Source: CAYSPT01 sp964432985
GTDB taxonomy: Bacteria; Muiribacteriota; CAYSPT01
Assembly (NCBI GenBank): GCA_964432985.1
Contig: CAYSPT010000021.1
Location: 15,106 to 79,105, forward strand
Direction: 5' to 3'
Length of the DNA: 64,000 bases
Numbering within the stretch: position 1 is the first letter of the stretch; every line of letters starts with the position of its first letter. Position numbers and translations under genes: made by a program. Positions 42,771-50,572 of this stretch are shown here, piece by piece. The notes under the pieces are model-generated. The model made no database searches. It was not told the origin of the DNA and saw only the letters and a program-made list of their open reading frames with translations.

Positions 42771-43774
42771 TGAACCGAACAACGAAACTAGGAAGAGGAC
42801 TTCTGGTCCTGATGATGGTGCTCTTCGCGGCATCGAGCGTGTTTGCCCAGGAGGCTTTGCATGAAGAGGATGCAAAGAACAGTGAGACCCGGTACTACGT
42901 AGTAAATGACCGGGAAGATATAGATGAGGATTTTACCATTCTGTCAGTGGAGGAAATCGATCCTTCCACCGTTGAGGTTCTGGCGGAGGTCAAGCATAAG
43001 AAGGGCTGGTTCTCCACGTCGGAAGATTTCACCGACCGGTTTCTCCCCCCGCAGGACCTGATCGACCAGGGCTACCGGGTAGTCAAGCGCGAGATGGTCT
43101 CCTGGGACGGCAGCGGCGGCGTCTGGTGGGAAGAGCTGAACACCCTGGGGTACACCTGCGTGGTGCATCTTTCCAAGAAATGGCTGGCCAGCATGGAGGT
43201 CGTCTACAAAGCCAGGTTCATCATGGCCATAGACTACACCCTGCCCGAGGCTCCCTACAAGCCGATCCTGGTGAGCCCGGTTTCCGGCCGCATCGAAATC
43301 ACCCAGGAAGAACGAGTGTCGTTCCAGTGGGACGGCGAGGGAACCTCCTACCGCCTGATACTGGTCGACCGCGAGAGCGGCGCACCAGTCTTCAAGCGCT
43401 CCATGACCGGCCACGAGCAGAAAATCAAGACCGAGGTCTTCAAGCACCGCAACGACTACGCCTGGGGCGTGGCGCAGGCCGATGATCACCTGATCTTCAG
43501 CCCGTACGAAATGAAGCCCTTCCGCAGCGATTACAAATACGAGTACCACGAGCAGACCTGCCAGACCTGCAACGGCCACGGCTACCACTGGGCGGACGTC
43601 CGCTGCACCGCCTGCGGCGGCTCGGGACAGCTTCCCGCCGGCAACGGCCAGTATAAGCCCTGCGGTCACTGTAACGGTCACGGGACTACCCACGAGTACA
43701 TCCGCTGCCAGACCTGCTACGGCGACGGCACGGTGACCTTCGAGATCAAGCGCCTGTTCCTGGTGTTCGACTGA
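42771..43774 (+). CDS. Exported protein with four DnaJ-type zinc motifs
   Basis: ATG 42771 gives 334 residues with a signal peptide (LLVLMMVLFAASSVFAQ). The middle part (ILVSPVSGRIEITQEERVSF and SYRLILVDRESG) resembles a fibronectin III-like strand pattern. The C-terminal 90 residues carry four CxxCxGxG-type motifs: CQTCNGHG, CTACGGSG, CGHCNGHG and CQTCYGDG, as in DnaJ, which bind two zinc ions. There is no J-domain. DnaJ zinc motifs on an exported protein are unusual; a scaffold or redox role outside the cytoplasm is possible. A strong terminator follows. Confidence 0.8.
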
Positions 43775-43856
43775 GGGAGAACACAGTCTTCGACTGACAG
43801 GTTAACCCTGAGATTCAAAACGCGATGTGTGAACTAACGGTTCATGTTAGCAACCC

Positions 43857-43889
43857 GCGGGTGGCACTACCAGTGCCACCCGCTTTTTT
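43857..43889 (+). terminator. Rho-independent terminator
   Basis: GCGGGTGGCACT (43857-43868), a three-base loop and AGTGCCACCCGC (43872-43883) form a perfect 12-bp stem followed by TTTTTT. It ends the zinc-motif gene transcript. Confidence 0.95.
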
Positions 43890-43895
43890 CAATGT

Positions 43896-43933
43896 GTCAG
43901 GCTTGACTTTGTGACATTAGCGGTTCGCACCAC
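43896..43933. repeat. Dispersed repeat, copy 2
   Basis: GTCAGGCTTGACTTT then TGACATTAG and CACCAC match the minus strand of 31072-31109 at about 33 of 38 positions. It follows the terminator directly. Confidence 0.75.
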
Positions 43934-43947
43934 CTGCGTGAAGAAGC

Positions 43948-44022
43948 TATCACGCTGCGTGTTATCACGCTGCGTGCTATCAGGCTGCGTGCTATCAGGC
44001 TGCGTGTTGTCATGCCGCGTGC
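43948..44022. repeat. 15-bp tandem repeat, five copies
   Basis: TATCACGCTGCGTGT-like units repeat with a 15-bp period from 43948, with variants TATCAGGCTGCGTGC and TGTCATGCCGCGTGC. With the terminator and promoter this accounts for the 340-base gap 43775-44116. Confidence 0.95.
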
Positions 44023-44036
44023 GGTCACCACACATG

Positions 44037-44065
44037 TTGATGAGATAATTAAATTGACATATAAT
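44037..44065 (+). promoter_or_regulatory. Sigma-70-type promoter
   Basis: TTGATG (44037-44042), a 17-base spacer and TATAAT (44060-44065) lie about 50 bases before ATG 44117. The -10 box is perfect. Confidence 0.6.
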
Positions 44066-44116
44066 CCGAATGAGCCGGTGCTCGTAGTGGTGCTGGGTTT
44101 CAGACGGGTGGATTCT

Positions 44117-45025
44117 ATGCGTTTAAAACATGTCCGGACATTGTTGTTTTTCAGTGCCGCACTATGTGCATTGGCAGCACTGGCCGCTCCGGGATACGCC
44201 CGTGACTATATCAAGCAGTTCAGCTGGACCGGGCACCTGGAATCGGGCAAGTATTTCTGGGTGAATTTTGACTACCGGCTCGACTCGGCTCCCGAAGCGA
44301 CACTCAGGCTTTTCTTCTGGACTCCTGTTCCCCGCGATCCCCAGGCTCCCGAAGAGGCGACCTGCGTGGGTGAGGTCAAGGTCAAGCGGGGCGAAGGGCG
44401 GGGTCACATCCAGTGCTATGTCGATCCGGTGTGGTCCAGGACCGCTTTTTCCCGTGTACTGGAGGGAGTCGGATTCGAGTTCAGCCTGGTCATGGGAAAG
44501 ATATCAAGCGGCCGCTTCGTCCTCCTGATTGAAGGGGTTCCCACTGAGCTGAAACCCTGGCCGGAGGAAAAGCTTCCGCCTCCACCGGTTAAAAAGCAAG
44601 TTTCCCGCCCTCCTGCCAGTGACGATATGAACATCAACGTCAACGTGCACGTGTACATCCATCACGACGGAGAAGTGGCTCCGGAGTACCCCTATCCCGG
44701 CAGGGAAGGCTGCGAGTTTGATCTTCGCGAGCTGAAACCGGCCGGAACCACCCTGTACGATTATTTGATCAAGCTCGACAGCTCGGCCTGCCCCCGCCGG
44801 CCGGAGCCGGTCATAGATGAGGAGTTCATACCCTATCCCTTCGATAGCAACTGCCCCCCGAAGGGCAAACCCGCCTGGGATTCTGACAAAAAGGCACCAG
44901 TCAAGACGGGGATAGTGGTTCCGGACAAGAAAGCCCCCGTCCCGGCTCCAGGCAAACCTTCGCCTGTTCCGTCCGGGAAGCCGCCGGCTTCGCTTCCGGT
45001 CACCGATCCGTGCGGTTGTCCTTGA
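44117..45025 (+). CDS. Exported protein of unknown function with proline-rich tail
   Basis: ATG 44117 (MRLKHVRTLLFFSAALCAL) has GGTGGA upstream; the longer frame from 44012 would read through the tandem repeat. The product has 302 residues with a signal peptide ending near GYA. The first half is beta-rich, with FSWTGHLESGKYFWVNFDY. The second half has NINVNVHVYIHHDGE, then a Pro/Lys-rich tail (KKAPVKTGIVVPDKKAPVPA) ending DPCGCP. I do not recognise a family. Its 3' end overlaps the convergent Pcp gene by 26 bases. Confidence 0.7.
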   Translation: MRLKHVRTLLFFSAALCALAALAAPGYARDYIKQFSWTGHLESGKYFWVNFDYRLDSAPEATLRLFFWTPVPRDPQAPEEATCVGEVKVKRGEGRGHIQCYVDPVWSRTAFSRVLEGVGFEFSLVMGKISSGRFVLLIEGVPTELKPWPEEKLPPPPVKKQVSRPPASDDMNINVNVHVYIHHDGEVAPEYPYPGREGCEFDLRELKPAGTTLYDYLIKLDSSACPRRPEPVIDEEFIPYPFDSNCPPKGKPAWDSDKKAPVKTGIVVPDKKAPVPAPGKPSPVPSGKPPASLPVTDPCGCP

Positions 45026-45680
45026 TTTTCTGAGCTTGACCTACCAGCTTTTTCAGCACCACTTCTATTCCTGTCAGAATCGTGGGCAGTTCCATACTGG
45101 CGTGCTTCTGAGCTCCCTGCCGGATCGCTTCCCCGGGCAGGCAGGGCAGGTGGATGAACCCGTACAGCGTGCCGGGTGCGTGATCCGAGAGGTACCGGGC
45201 AGTGGTGTAGAAGAGGTAATTGCACACGTAGGTTCCGGCGTGATAGGAGAGAAAGGTCGGTACTTCCCGACGCTTCAGAGCCCGAAGCAGGTCCTTGACC
45301 GGGTAGTTGGTGAAGAAGGCCGGCGGTCCTTCCGGGTCGATGAGCAGATCCTTACAGGTGGTGCTTTTATCGTAACTGTTCACGGCCATCTTTTCTATTG
45401 CCAGTGCCGGAATGTTGCGGTTTATACCGAGCATGAGAACGACGTGGGGCCGGTACCGGTCTAAGAGGCCGGTCATTGTCCGGGCTGACCGGGTAAACTG
45501 TACCGGCAGAACGGCACTGTGAATGTCAGCGTCCCGGATTGCACATTCTGAAACAGCGTGAAGTACCGATTCGGATGTGTTGGCGAGTATGGTCTTGAAC
45601 GGTTTGAATCCGGTGATCAGGCACCTGGCGGTGCCGGATGAAACCGCAGTGTTTATGGTTTTTCCACGGGCTGTTTTCAT
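45000..45680 (-). CDS. pcp: Pyroglutamyl peptidase (peptidase C15)
   Basis: This 226-residue protein has the three catalytic regions of pyrrolidone-carboxylate peptidase: GINRNIPALAIEKMAVN (Glu), SYHAGTYVCNYLFY (Cys) and YGFIHLPCLP (His). ITGFKPFKTILANTSE is the family N-terminus. It removes N-terminal pyroglutamate from peptides in the cytoplasm. The C-terminus extends about ten residues beyond the usual end. The pyroglutamate link to the hydantoinase/oxoprolinase genes at 56.8-60.7 kb is suggestive but may be coincidence. Confidence 0.85.
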   Translation of the reverse strand: MKTARGKTINTAVSSGTARCLITGFKPFKTILANTSESVLHAVSECAIRDADIHSAVLPVQFTRSARTMTGLLDRYRPHVVLMLGINRNIPALAIEKMAVNSYDKSTTCKDLLIDPEGPPAFFTNYPVKDLLRALKRREVPTFLSYHAGTYVCNYLFYTTARYLSDHAPGTLYGFIHLPCLPGEAIRQGAQKHASMELPTILTGIEVVLKKLVGQAQKIKDNRTDR

Positions 45681-45706
45681 TATTTCTTCTCTCTAGCCCT
45701 TTCGGG

Positions 45707-46981
45707 CTACTTGTCCAAATAATGCAATGGCGGACAGAGCGAGACATCCTTTTGCTTATCCATGGAGTCGTCTTTTCCATCCCCGCCGGGACTGTACAGA
45801 ACGAAACCGTTTTTCGAGCGGCGGTAGATAAGCTGTTCGGAGGTGTAGACATCCTCTGGAAGCGCCACCGATGTGGAAGATTTCAGCTCATCCAGGGTTT
45901 CCGGATAGCTTCCCCGGTTGCGCCGGTACTCGTTTACCAGGTGTACGATTGTCAGTCCGTTGCTGTAGTTGACAACGGCCAGGTCCTGCTCCCAGGCCCG
46001 GAAGAAATTAGGTATCATTATTGAAACGATGATCCTGGCCATCTGGCTGGCTGGTGAAAGAACCATCTTAAATATGCTTCCGGCTTCTTTGCATATTTCC
46101 TTCGTTCTCTGTTCGGCTCGTTCGATGTTCAGACGGCCTTCTTTGAACGGTTTGTCCATGCCCCGCTCGATTTCACCATAGATTTCCCCGGCCATCCGGT
46201 GAAGGGCCGTGGTGGCGCGCCCATGGAACAGCCTGAGTATAACCCGGTTGAAAAAACTCTTCCCGATGTCACTCCACGCGGATTTCCGCTTGAGTATTTC
46301 CTTGAAATCGAACTTCTCTATGACGGCCCGCTCGCTCCGGATCGCTGCGCGAAGAGCAACCCTTTTTTTCATGAGGTCTGCCACGCGCTGACAGATAACC
46401 TTCTCGTTGTTACTACCCAGGCCGCCGTCATTGAACAAGTATATCAACCGGCCCAGGGCCATTTTCTGGACGGCAATAGCTATCATCTGGTTTATCAGGG
46501 TCTTAACCGTCCCTAAACCGTATCCGATGTCGATCCCGTATTTAAGCAGCGCCAGGTAGATCCGCCCGGCGCGGAAGGTGTGCCCTTTCAGGCGGTAATA
46601 GTCTCCCATGGCGGCTATTTGGCGCCCGGCGATACGAAGCGTATTGAAGTTTGGTATGGGAGCCTCGATCATGTCGAAAAATGAGAGTTGATCGAGATCC
46701 GTCTCCTGTTCGATGACAATAGTGGGAAGTTCAGCGGTTGAGTAGTGGTCCATGAATCTCGTCAGAAAATCACGGTGTTTCTCCATCAGGGGAGTCAACT
46801 CCGGCAGATTTTCCTGGTGGAGGATACGTCCCCTGGTGAACAACTGCTCCTGGTTTGCCGGACCTTCACAGAAATGAGGAATGAATTTTTCCGCCCCGGC
46901 CGGATGACCGCTAAACAGCAGGATCATCATGAGTAGAAAAAAAACTGTAATTGTCAGATCTGGCCGCCGCTTCCCGGTCAT
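45707..46981 (-). CDS. Exported protein with GspG-like C-terminal segment
   Basis: This 424-residue protein has a signal or anchor segment (LTITVFFLLMMILLFSGH). The body is mostly helical and not recognised. The C-terminal part, NEYRRNRGSYPETLDELKSS and FVLYSPGGDGKDDSMD, resembles the end of type II secretion pseudopilin GspG proteins, including the acidic calcium-like loop. There is no pilin N-terminal cleavage motif. Its ATG overlaps the stop of the GH13 gene as ATGA, so it is translated with it. The function is unknown. Confidence 0.65.
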   Translation of the reverse strand: MTGKRRPDLTITVFFLLMMILLFSGHPAGAEKFIPHFCEGPANQEQLFTRGRILHQENLPELTPLMEKHRDFLTRFMDHYSTAELPTIVIEQETDLDQLSFFDMIEAPIPNFNTLRIAGRQIAAMGDYYRLKGHTFRAGRIYLALLKYGIDIGYGLGTVKTLINQMIAIAVQKMALGRLIYLFNDGGLGSNNEKVICQRVADLMKKRVALRAAIRSERAVIEKFDFKEILKRKSAWSDIGKSFFNRVILRLFHGRATTALHRMAGEIYGEIERGMDKPFKEGRLNIERAEQRTKEICKEAGSIFKMVLSPASQMARIIVSIMIPNFFRAWEQDLAVVNYSNGLTIVHLVNEYRRNRGSYPETLDELKSSTSVALPEDVYTSEQLIYRRSKNGFVLYSPGGDGKDDSMDKQKDVSLCPPLHYLDK

Positions 46982-48837
46982 GATTCTTCCACGTCCGGTC
47001 TCTCGTCCTGCGACAGCAGTATCACGCTGTATGGTCCCAGGCTCAGGCTTGCGTGGCAGGGAAGACCGTCGTACTCACCCGGTACCGCCGTCACCTGCTT
47101 GAGGGGCGGACTCTCGAAATCTTTCCCGTATTGCGTATCGCCGCTGTTGAAACGCACCTTCCACGAACCGGGGCGGGGCAGACCGATCACGTAGTCGTCC
47201 CAGGACCGGTTGGCAAAGTTGGCCGCCACCGCTACGAAATCGATTACCGCTTCATGTTCCCCGCGAAGAAAGGCAATCACTTTGTCGAGGTTGTTGATGT
47301 GATGGATGATAATAGTGCTGCCCGTAAGGCCGGGGGTGGTGCCGGCGCAGTTCTTTCTCAGGTGGATCAGGTCGTGGTACAGCCTGGTAATTCCCTTGTG
47401 TTTGCGGGTGAACTTCCAGTCCAGGGGATCGGTGTCCCTGAACCATTCGTCTTGAAGAAATTCCTGCCCCTGAAAAATCATGGGGATACCCGGCGCGGTG
47501 AACACCAGACAGGCTCCCAGGGTGGAGCGTTTGCGCGCGGACCATCCGTCGGCATCGGCGGGATTTATCTCGAAGGGAACCCTGGCCTTGCCATCAGCCA
47601 CCTCGTCGTGTGACTCGGTGTAGATGATCCGCTGCAAGCTGTCGCTGTTGAATCCGCCGGACAGGACGGCGGCGATGGTATCCATATCACGGCCGGCATC
47701 GTTCGGTGTGATGATTCCCGAACGTACGGTGTGGACGAAATCCGCCGACCACTGGGCGGTAAATCCCGCTCCTCCTGCTTGTACCGGCAGGGTGAGTTGG
47801 CCGTTTCTCTGCATGTCCTCGGCCAGGATGAATTTTGACGGGTAACGGGCGCCGACTTCGTAGTTGATTTCCCGTATAAGGTTCCATCCCTCCGGCAGCC
47901 CCCGGCCGGGATCGTTGCCCCCGTCCAGGTTCCTGATCCAGTTGGTGGCGTCCCAGCGCAGACCGTCGACGTTGAAATTTTCAAGCCAGTAAAAAACGTT
48001 GTTCCTGATGAAGCTCCGCACTTCCACTCTACTGTAATCAGGCCTGGTGTCCCCCCAGGGAGTGTGTGCCCGCTCGTCGTTGAAAAAGTAGATCCCTCCC
48101 CGGCCGCCGCCGGACCAGCCGTCGAACTGCCAGAGGCTCAGGTCCCCGGGCCCGAAGTGGTTGTAGACTACGTCCAGGATGACGGCGATTCCCCGTTTGT
48201 GCGCCTCCTTGACGAAAGTGTGCAGTCCGTGGGGCCCGCCGTAAGCGCTTTCGATCGCGAACAGTAGTGCCGGGTTGTATCCCCATGAGATGTCAGTAGG
48301 GAACTCCATGACGGGCATCAGTTCCACGGCATTGATACCGAGTCGTTGCAGGTACCCGAGTTTCCGGACGGCGTCTTTGAATCCCCCCGGTTTGAATCCT
48401 TCCCGGCTCCCTTGTTTCCGGGGATTGAAAGTCCCAATGTGCATCTCGTAGATGATGAGCTGGTGCAGGGGGGGGGCCTGGAATGTGTCGTCACTGAAAT
48501 CGAAGGCACAGTCGCAGATCACCCCGTTTCCTGCGGAGTGAGTGACTTCCCTGGCGTAGGGATCGATCCTGGAAAGGGCTTCATCTCCGTGCTGGATGAT
48601 GAAACGGTATTCGTCTCCAGGACCGGCTTGAGGCACGGTGGCAGACCAGTGTCCGTCCGTTTCCGGCTGCAAAGGATTGGCCGTCTCATCCCAGTCGTTG
48701 AACGTTCCCACCACTGCGACCCCGTCGGCATTGGGCGCCCATACCCGGAATGCGGTACCGTTTTTTGGTGAGGGAATGGCTCCGGAGTCCGGGTGGCAGG
48801 ACTGCGGAGCAGCGGTTTTGGAACGTTTGGTGGTCAT
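46978..48837 (-). CDS. GH13 alpha-glucan enzyme (GlgB/GlgX-like) with CBM48
   Basis: This 619-residue protein has an N-terminal CBM48 (FRVWAPNADGVAVVGTFNDW) and a GH13 barrel. DVVYNHFGPGD is conserved region I. DGLRWDATNWI (nucleophile Asp near 292), ILAEDMQ (acid/base Glu near 337) and YTESHDEV (Asp near 410) complete the catalytic triad. The C-terminal beta domain is shorter than in full branching enzymes. It resembles the branching enzyme/trehalohydrolase group, so it may branch or hydrolyse alpha-1,4/1,6-glucans such as glycogen. It is the second gene of an operon with its two neighbours. Confidence 0.88.
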   Translation of the reverse strand: MTTKRSKTAAPQSCHPDSGAIPSPKNGTAFRVWAPNADGVAVVGTFNDWDETANPLQPETDGHWSATVPQAGPGDEYRFIIQHGDEALSRIDPYAREVTHSAGNGVICDCAFDFSDDTFQAPPLHQLIIYEMHIGTFNPRKQGSREGFKPGGFKDAVRKLGYLQRLGINAVELMPVMEFPTDISWGYNPALLFAIESAYGGPHGLHTFVKEAHKRGIAVILDVVYNHFGPGDLSLWQFDGWSGGGRGGIYFFNDERAHTPWGDTRPDYSRVEVRSFIRNNVFYWLENFNVDGLRWDATNWIRNLDGGNDPGRGLPEGWNLIREINYEVGARYPSKFILAEDMQRNGQLTLPVQAGGAGFTAQWSADFVHTVRSGIITPNDAGRDMDTIAAVLSGGFNSDSLQRIIYTESHDEVADGKARVPFEINPADADGWSARKRSTLGACLVFTAPGIPMIFQGQEFLQDEWFRDTDPLDWKFTRKHKGITRLYHDLIHLRKNCAGTTPGLTGSTIIIHHINNLDKVIAFLRGEHEAVIDFVAVAANFANRSWDDYVIGLPRPGSWKVRFNSGDTQYGKDFESPPLKQVTAVPGEYDGLPCHASLSLGPYSVILLSQDERPDVEES

Positions 48838-48858
48838 TACTCTCCTGGACAGTAGTGG

Positions 48859-50043
48859 TTATGACACCTGCATGCCTTTCCAGATGTCCGGTCTGATTTT
48901 CTGGCAGTCTTCCCTGGTAAGGTCCCAGTACTCGCGGGCGTGCCAGGGATGGCCCAGTTTGCACACGGCAAAGAAAGCCGGCTCCAGCTGTGTCCAGCAC
49001 AAAACCCGGTAGACTCCCTGCTCGTCAAGGGTGAATTCGGTGATTTTCGCTTCCGTTACACGGTGGTCGATCAGGGTGAACTCTTCGGTGGGATCTTCCA
49101 CTGTAAACGGCTCGTACTCACAGTCGATTTTTGCATAGTGGTCCTTGAATTTGTAGATCACCCGGTTGGTGAAGGGAATTCGTTTACCCTCCAGCAGCTT
49201 GTACAGGATATCACAGGTCTGGTACGCCTCACCCATGGGATTCACGAACCACATCCCGAAGTGGTAGCCCCTGTCCATCAGGAGAAAAAGAAGATTCTTT
49301 GAATCGTTTTTCTCCAGGTTGAGCCTGGTAATCAATGATTTTCTGAAGTAATTTCTTCTTTTGAACGCCTGAAGCAGGTCCAGAAAATCCCGGCTCCGGA
49401 TATATGACACCAGCTTGTAATCATTGGTCAAAAGCCACTGCACGAAGGTCAGAAAATCCGGCGCGGCGGTTTCCAGTTCGTTTTTCTTGGTGGTTACGGT
49501 TTTCTCGATGAATTCCCGGGTGGCCAGCAGTTCGAGTTTCCGCTGAAGACCTTCGTTGGTGCCCGCCATCTCGCTGCGCAGGCTGCCCATGAATTTGACG
49601 TACTGGAAGTTGAAATCAGGGTCCAGTATTTCCAGGGACCTCATGATGAGAGGCCTGAAGTCGTTGAAGCTGACAAACTCTCCCGATTCGAACCGCACCC
49701 GGTTATTCGCTTCTCTGATGCTGGTTTCGTAGCAGCTCATGAAGTGGCCAAAATGCTCTTCGTTGCTGGCGCTGGCGTACATGTCGATACGTTCCTGCAT
49801 CAGCCTGTTTTCGTTGTCCACCAGGTGATCGCGGTAATTGCGGTACCTGAGCGCTGATTCATCCGGTGAGGAAGAACAGATAATGGTACTTTCACCTTCG
49901 AGGCGTTCCCTGACCACGTCCAGGAACCGTTCGATACGGAGTTCCTCGGCCCGTGATTGCATGGCGGCCGGTGACGCCGCCGCGCTGGGACTTTTCACAG
50001 TCCCGGGTTTTTCTCGGTTTTCTCCGGGGCCGGATGTCGGCAT
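48859..50043 (-). CDS. Conserved-looking protein of unknown function
   Basis: This 394-residue protein has no signal peptide or membrane helix. After a Pro/Ser/Ala-rich first 30 residues it is mostly alpha-helical (LRIERFLDVVRERLEGEST, NYRDHLVDNENRLMQER). The last third is more beta-rich: YKFKDHYAKIDCEYEPFTV, TEFTLDEQGVYRVLCWTQLE. I recognise no family. It lies 21 bases upstream of the GH13 gene on the same strand, so a link to alpha-glucan storage or its control is possible but not shown. Confidence 0.6.
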   Translation of the reverse strand: MPTSGPGENREKPGTVKSPSAAASPAAMQSRAEELRIERFLDVVRERLEGESTIICSSSPDESALRYRNYRDHLVDNENRLMQERIDMYASASNEEHFGHFMSCYETSIREANNRVRFESGEFVSFNDFRPLIMRSLEILDPDFNFQYVKFMGSLRSEMAGTNEGLQRKLELLATREFIEKTVTTKKNELETAAPDFLTFVQWLLTNDYKLVSYIRSRDFLDLLQAFKRRNYFRKSLITRLNLEKNDSKNLLFLLMDRGYHFGMWFVNPMGEAYQTCDILYKLLEGKRIPFTNRVIYKFKDHYAKIDCEYEPFTVEDPTEEFTLIDHRVTEAKITEFTLDEQGVYRVLCWTQLEPAFFAVCKLGHPWHAREYWDLTREDCQKIRPDIWKGMQVS

Positions 50044-50423
50044 CGGGAGCTATCCCCCTTAACATCTCCAGGGTACCGCGGGTGTAGCAAATGCACGCGG
50101 ATTCAGCAGAGAATGTCCATTGTGCGCGGCACTACTATTAAGGTACCAGACTGAGTGGTAGTAGTCAACCTGCGTGGCAAATCCGCTCAAACGGTGAAAA
50201 GGCTTATGAATGCAGTAGAAAGTGAGGTTCCTTGAATCGGTGATGTGGCAATAACGTAAGGGCCGTGATCCGTTGCCGTACCGTTTTTCGTTCGGCGTTT
50301 TTCTGTTTAAAACAACGGTAAACAGTAGGTTTTGCTCATCTGATAGTTAATAAATGGGTCCGGTGTGAAGAAAAAGCCGCATCTGGTCCCGGTTTTGCAG
50401 TCTGTTACTGTTGGGGACAGTGA

Positions 50424-50450
50424 ACCCGGAAAATATTGCATTTTCCGGGT
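50424..50450. repeat. Perfect inverted repeat
   Basis: ACCCGGAAAA (50424-50433) and TTTTCCGGGT (50441-50450) form a perfect 10-bp stem with a 7-base loop, in the leader of the macroglobulin gene. No T-run follows. The rest of the 529-base gap 50044-50572 shows no convincing gene besides the 18-bp repeats. Confidence 0.7.
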
Positions 50451-50466
50451 TAGTACACGGCCCGGC

Positions 50467-50550
50467 GCTGATTTGGCCACCTGGGCTGATTTGGCCACTT
50501 GGGCTGATTTGGTTAGTTGGGCTAATTTGGCCACTTGGGCTAATTGGGGT
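50467..50550. repeat. 18-bp tandem repeat, four copies plus a partial
   Basis: GCTGATTTGGCCACTTGG-like units lie at 50467, 50485, 50503 and 50521, with a partial unit at 50539. They end about 20 bases before the macroglobulin start. The period is three-fold, so frames on both strands stay open across them. Confidence 0.95.
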
Positions 50551-50572
50551 ACGTTTGAGGGGGTAAAAAAAG

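Noticed and set aside
43948..44022. CRISPR array
   Set aside because: The 15-bp units are contiguous with no spacers, so it is a simple tandem repeat. The same applies to 1951-2050 and 50467-50550.
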